A stretch of DNA of 7,012 bases from Proteiniphilum sp. GTDB taxonomy: Bacteria; Bacteroidota; Bacteroidia; Bacteroidales; Dysgonomonadaceae. The number at the start of each line of letters is the position of its first letter. Position 1 is the stretch's first letter. The notes below the pieces were generated by a model, which did not search any database, was not told the DNA's origin, and worked only from the letters and a program-made list of their open reading frames with translations. The position numbers and the translations under genes are program-made. This document shows, piece by piece, positions 5,624 through 7,012 of the stretch. The DNA is taken from positions 1-7,012 of the forward strand of contig JAAYFB010000377.1 of the NCBI GenBank assembly GCA_012728465.1, given 5' to 3'.

Positions 5624-6847
5624 ATGAAAGATTTTATTAAAAGCGAAATAGATAGTACAAGTGCCGTTTTGGTGGGATTGATAACTCCCGAACAAAACGA
5701 GGAAACTGTAAATGAGTACTTGGATGAATTGGCTTTCTTGGCCGAGACTGCTGGTTTGCAGCCCGGAAAGCGATTTGTGCAAAGACTTGATATGGCTAAC
5801 TCAGTAACATTTGTTGGTACAGGTAAGCTTCAGGAGATAAAGGAATATGTTCTGGATGAAGATAATGAAGTTGGTGTAGTTATTTTTGATGATGAATTGT
5901 CGGCACGACAAATAAGAAATATCGAGAAAGAACTAAAGCTGCGTATATTAGATAGAACCAGCCTCATATTAGATATCTTTGCTATGCGAGCACAAACGGC
6001 TCACGCAAAAGTTCAGGTAGAGTTGGCTCAATATGAGTATCTTTTGCCTCGATTGACTCGATTGTGGTCTCACCTTGATAGACAAAGGGGTGGTGGTAGT
6101 GTATTGATGCGTGGACCGGGTGAAACTCAGCTTGAGACGGATAAGCGTATCATTCTAGATAAAATAGCACGATTGAAAGATGAGCTAAAGAGTATTGACA
6201 AACAGAAAAGCGTGCAAAGAAAGAATAGAGGCAAGCTGGTAAGGGTAGCCCTTGTGGGATATACCAATGTGGGTAAATCAACATTGATGAACCTGCTTAG
6301 TAAATCGGATGTGTTTGCCGAAAATAAGTTATTTGCTACTCTAGATACTACTGTTAGGAAAGTAACTATAGAGAACTTACCATTCTTATTGACCGATACT
6401 GTTGGCTTTATTCGCAAATTGCCTACAAAACTTATTGAATCTTTTAAATCGACACTTGATGAAGTTCGAGAGGCTGATATCTTAATTCATTTGGTGGATA
6501 TTTCGCATCCCGCATTTGAAGAGCAAGTTGAGGTGGTTGAGAATACACTACATGAGATTGATAAGTCTGAAAAACCTACTATAGTGGTGTTTAATAAAAT
6601 TGATGCTTTCGAGTATGAGGTTAAGGATGAAGACGATTTGACTCCCAAAAACAAGCATAATATATCTCTCGAAGAGTTGCAACAGTCGTGGATGAGTAAG
6701 CTAAAGGATAATTGTATTTTTATTTCGGCTAGAGAAAAAACAAATATTGAAGAACTAAAGACTTTAATTTACGAAAAGGTGAAAGAGATACATATTCAAC
6801 GGTTCCCATATAATGACTTCTTGTATCAAACCTACGAGGAGGAGTAG
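5624..6847 (+). CDS. hflX: Ribosome-associated GTPase HflX
   Basis: A 407-residue GTPase of the OBG-HflX group. In other bacteria HflX binds the 50S subunit and splits stalled or hibernating 70S ribosomes under stress. The N-terminal HflX domain covers about 12-120 and includes FVGTGKLQEI (63-72). A coiled, Arg-rich linker (130-205) includes RGGGSVLMRGPGETQLE at 155-171. The G domain follows: G1 GYTNVGKST 212-220, G2 around ATLDTT 238-243, G3 DTVGF 258-262, G4 NKID 324-327 and G5 SAR 368-370. All nucleotide-binding motifs are intact. Between G4 and G5 lies an acidic stretch (330-360) with KDEDDLTPKNKHNISLEE, longer than in E. coli and in my recollection common in Bacteroidota HflX. ATG 5624 is preferred over the TTG one codon earlier. 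No Shine-Dalgarno and no exact TAnnTTTG were found upstream; TATATTTA at 5601-5608 is one base off. It may be transcribed with the barrel gene 56 bp before it. Confidence 0.97.
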   Translation: MKDFIKSEIDSTSAVLVGLITPEQNEETVNEYLDELAFLAETAGLQPGKRFVQRLDMANSVTFVGTGKLQEIKEYVLDEDNEVGVVIFDDELSARQIRNIEKELKLRILDRTSLILDIFAMRAQTAHAKVQVELAQYEYLLPRLTRLWSHLDRQRGGGSVLMRGPGETQLETDKRIILDKIARLKDELKSIDKQKSVQRKNRGKLVRVALVGYTNVGKSTLMNLLSKSDVFAENKLFATLDTTVRKVTIENLPFLLTDTVGFIRKLPTKLIESFKSTLDEVREADILIHLVDISHPAFEEQVEVVENTLHEIDKSEKPTIVVFNKIDAFEYEVKDEDDLTPKNKHNISLEELQQSWMSKLKDNCIFISAREKTNIEELKTLIYEKVKEIHIQRFPYNDFLYQTYEEE

Positions 6848-6850
6848 AAT

Positions 6851-6950
6851 GGCTATTAGCTATTGGCTGTTAGTTTTTAGCCTTTTCTAAAATCGAAGAT
6901 TTTAGAAAAGGCCAGTTGCTAGTTTCTAGTTGCTAATAGCCAGTTGCCAG
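6851..6950. repeat. Heptanucleotide repeats flanking a central hairpin
   Basis: The left arm reads in steps of seven from 6851: GGCTATT, AGCTATT, GGCTGTT, AGTTTTT, AGCCTTT. The right arm reads in steps of seven from 6913: CAGTTGC, TAGTTTC, TAGTTGC, TAATAGC, CAGTTGC, then CAG. The reverse complement of the right arm gives units such as GCTATTA and GCAACTA, so both arms are versions of one heptamer (about GCWRYTR) in opposite orientation. The outermost ten bases pair exactly: 6851-6860 with 6932-6941. The whole element sits in the gap between hflX and the convergent frame at the right edge. It contains no gene. Confidence 0.75.
6880..6912. repeat. Perfect 15-bp inverted repeat (hairpin) after hflX
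   Basis: gccttttctaaaatc (6880-6894) and its exact complement (6898-6912) enclose a 3-base loop GAA. The hairpin begins 33 bp after the hflX stop. Neither strand has a clean T-run directly after the stem, so it is not a textbook intrinsic terminator. It could still protect the mRNA 3' end or act as a bidirectional terminator between convergent genes. Confidence 0.8.
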
Positions 6951-6955
6951 AAAGG

Positions 6956-7012
6956 CTACTTAATATTGCACAATTCTTCATTAAGTGCAATTACAGCCTC
7001 TTCATATTTATC
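6956..7012 (-). CDS. C-terminal end of a convergent gene, cut by the window edge
   Basis: On the minus strand one frame enters open from the right edge and runs for 18 codons (DKYEEAVIALNEELCNIK) to TAG at 6958-6956. The other two minus frames hit stops within this stretch. The charged, helical composition looks like the tail of a real protein, and its stop lies just beyond the heptad-repeat element, as expected for a gene convergent with hflX. The fragment is too short to assign to a family. Confidence 0.45.
   Translation of the reverse strand, partial: DKYEEAVIALNEELCNIK

Noticed and set aside
6880..6912. Standard rho-independent terminator for hflX
   Set aside because: The stem is strong, but no T-run follows it on either strand, so it is recorded as a hairpin within a repeat element instead.

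Overview
The window looks like a chromosomal segment of a member of the Bacteroidota, probably of the order Bacteroidales. The evidence is as follows. Several upstream regions carry the Bacteroidota -7 element TAnnTTTG, once with a TTG at exactly 19 bp spacing. Most genes lack a Shine-Dalgarno sequence. MnmA, the POT transporter and HflX read like their Bacteroidales relatives (from memory; no search was run). Overall the DNA is AT-rich, with the left-hand genes visibly richer in AT than the transporter and mnmA.

Left part (1-1193, minus strand): an accessory-looking two-gene unit. A small protein of two tandem zinc-finger-like repeats (942-1193) is followed 34 bp downstream by a PD-(D/E)XK nuclease-fold protein (907 down to 1) that runs off the left edge. 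A TAnnTTTG element and an inverted repeat lie just upstream of the zinc-finger gene.

Middle part: a strong hairpin terminator (1348-1387) closes a 510-residue proton-dependent oligopeptide transporter (1437-2969, minus strand). This gene is divergent from mnmA (3141-4205, plus strand), the tRNA 2-thiouridylase. The 171-bp intergenic region holds a consensus promoter for the transporter, a -7 element and Shine-Dalgarno for mnmA and, between them, a previously unlabelled degenerate tandem repeat with an 11-bp period (3034-3099).

Right part (plus strand): a TRIC/UPF0126 membrane protein (4310-4942), a small secreted outer-membrane beta-barrel protein (5055-5567) whose -7 element lies only 3 bp before its ATG, and the ribosome-associated GTPase hflX (5624-6847). 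Downstream of hflX is a structured element: heptanucleotide repeats on both sides of a perfect 15-bp inverted repeat (6851-6950). A minus-strand reading frame entering from the right edge ends at 6956 and is probably the C-terminus of a convergent gene.

The housekeeping genes (mnmA, hflX, transporter, TRIC) do not form an evident pathway and are mostly separated by promoters or terminators. The items most worth following up are the zinc-finger/nuclease pair, the 11-bp periodic repeat in the divergent promoter region, and the heptad-repeat hairpin after hflX.
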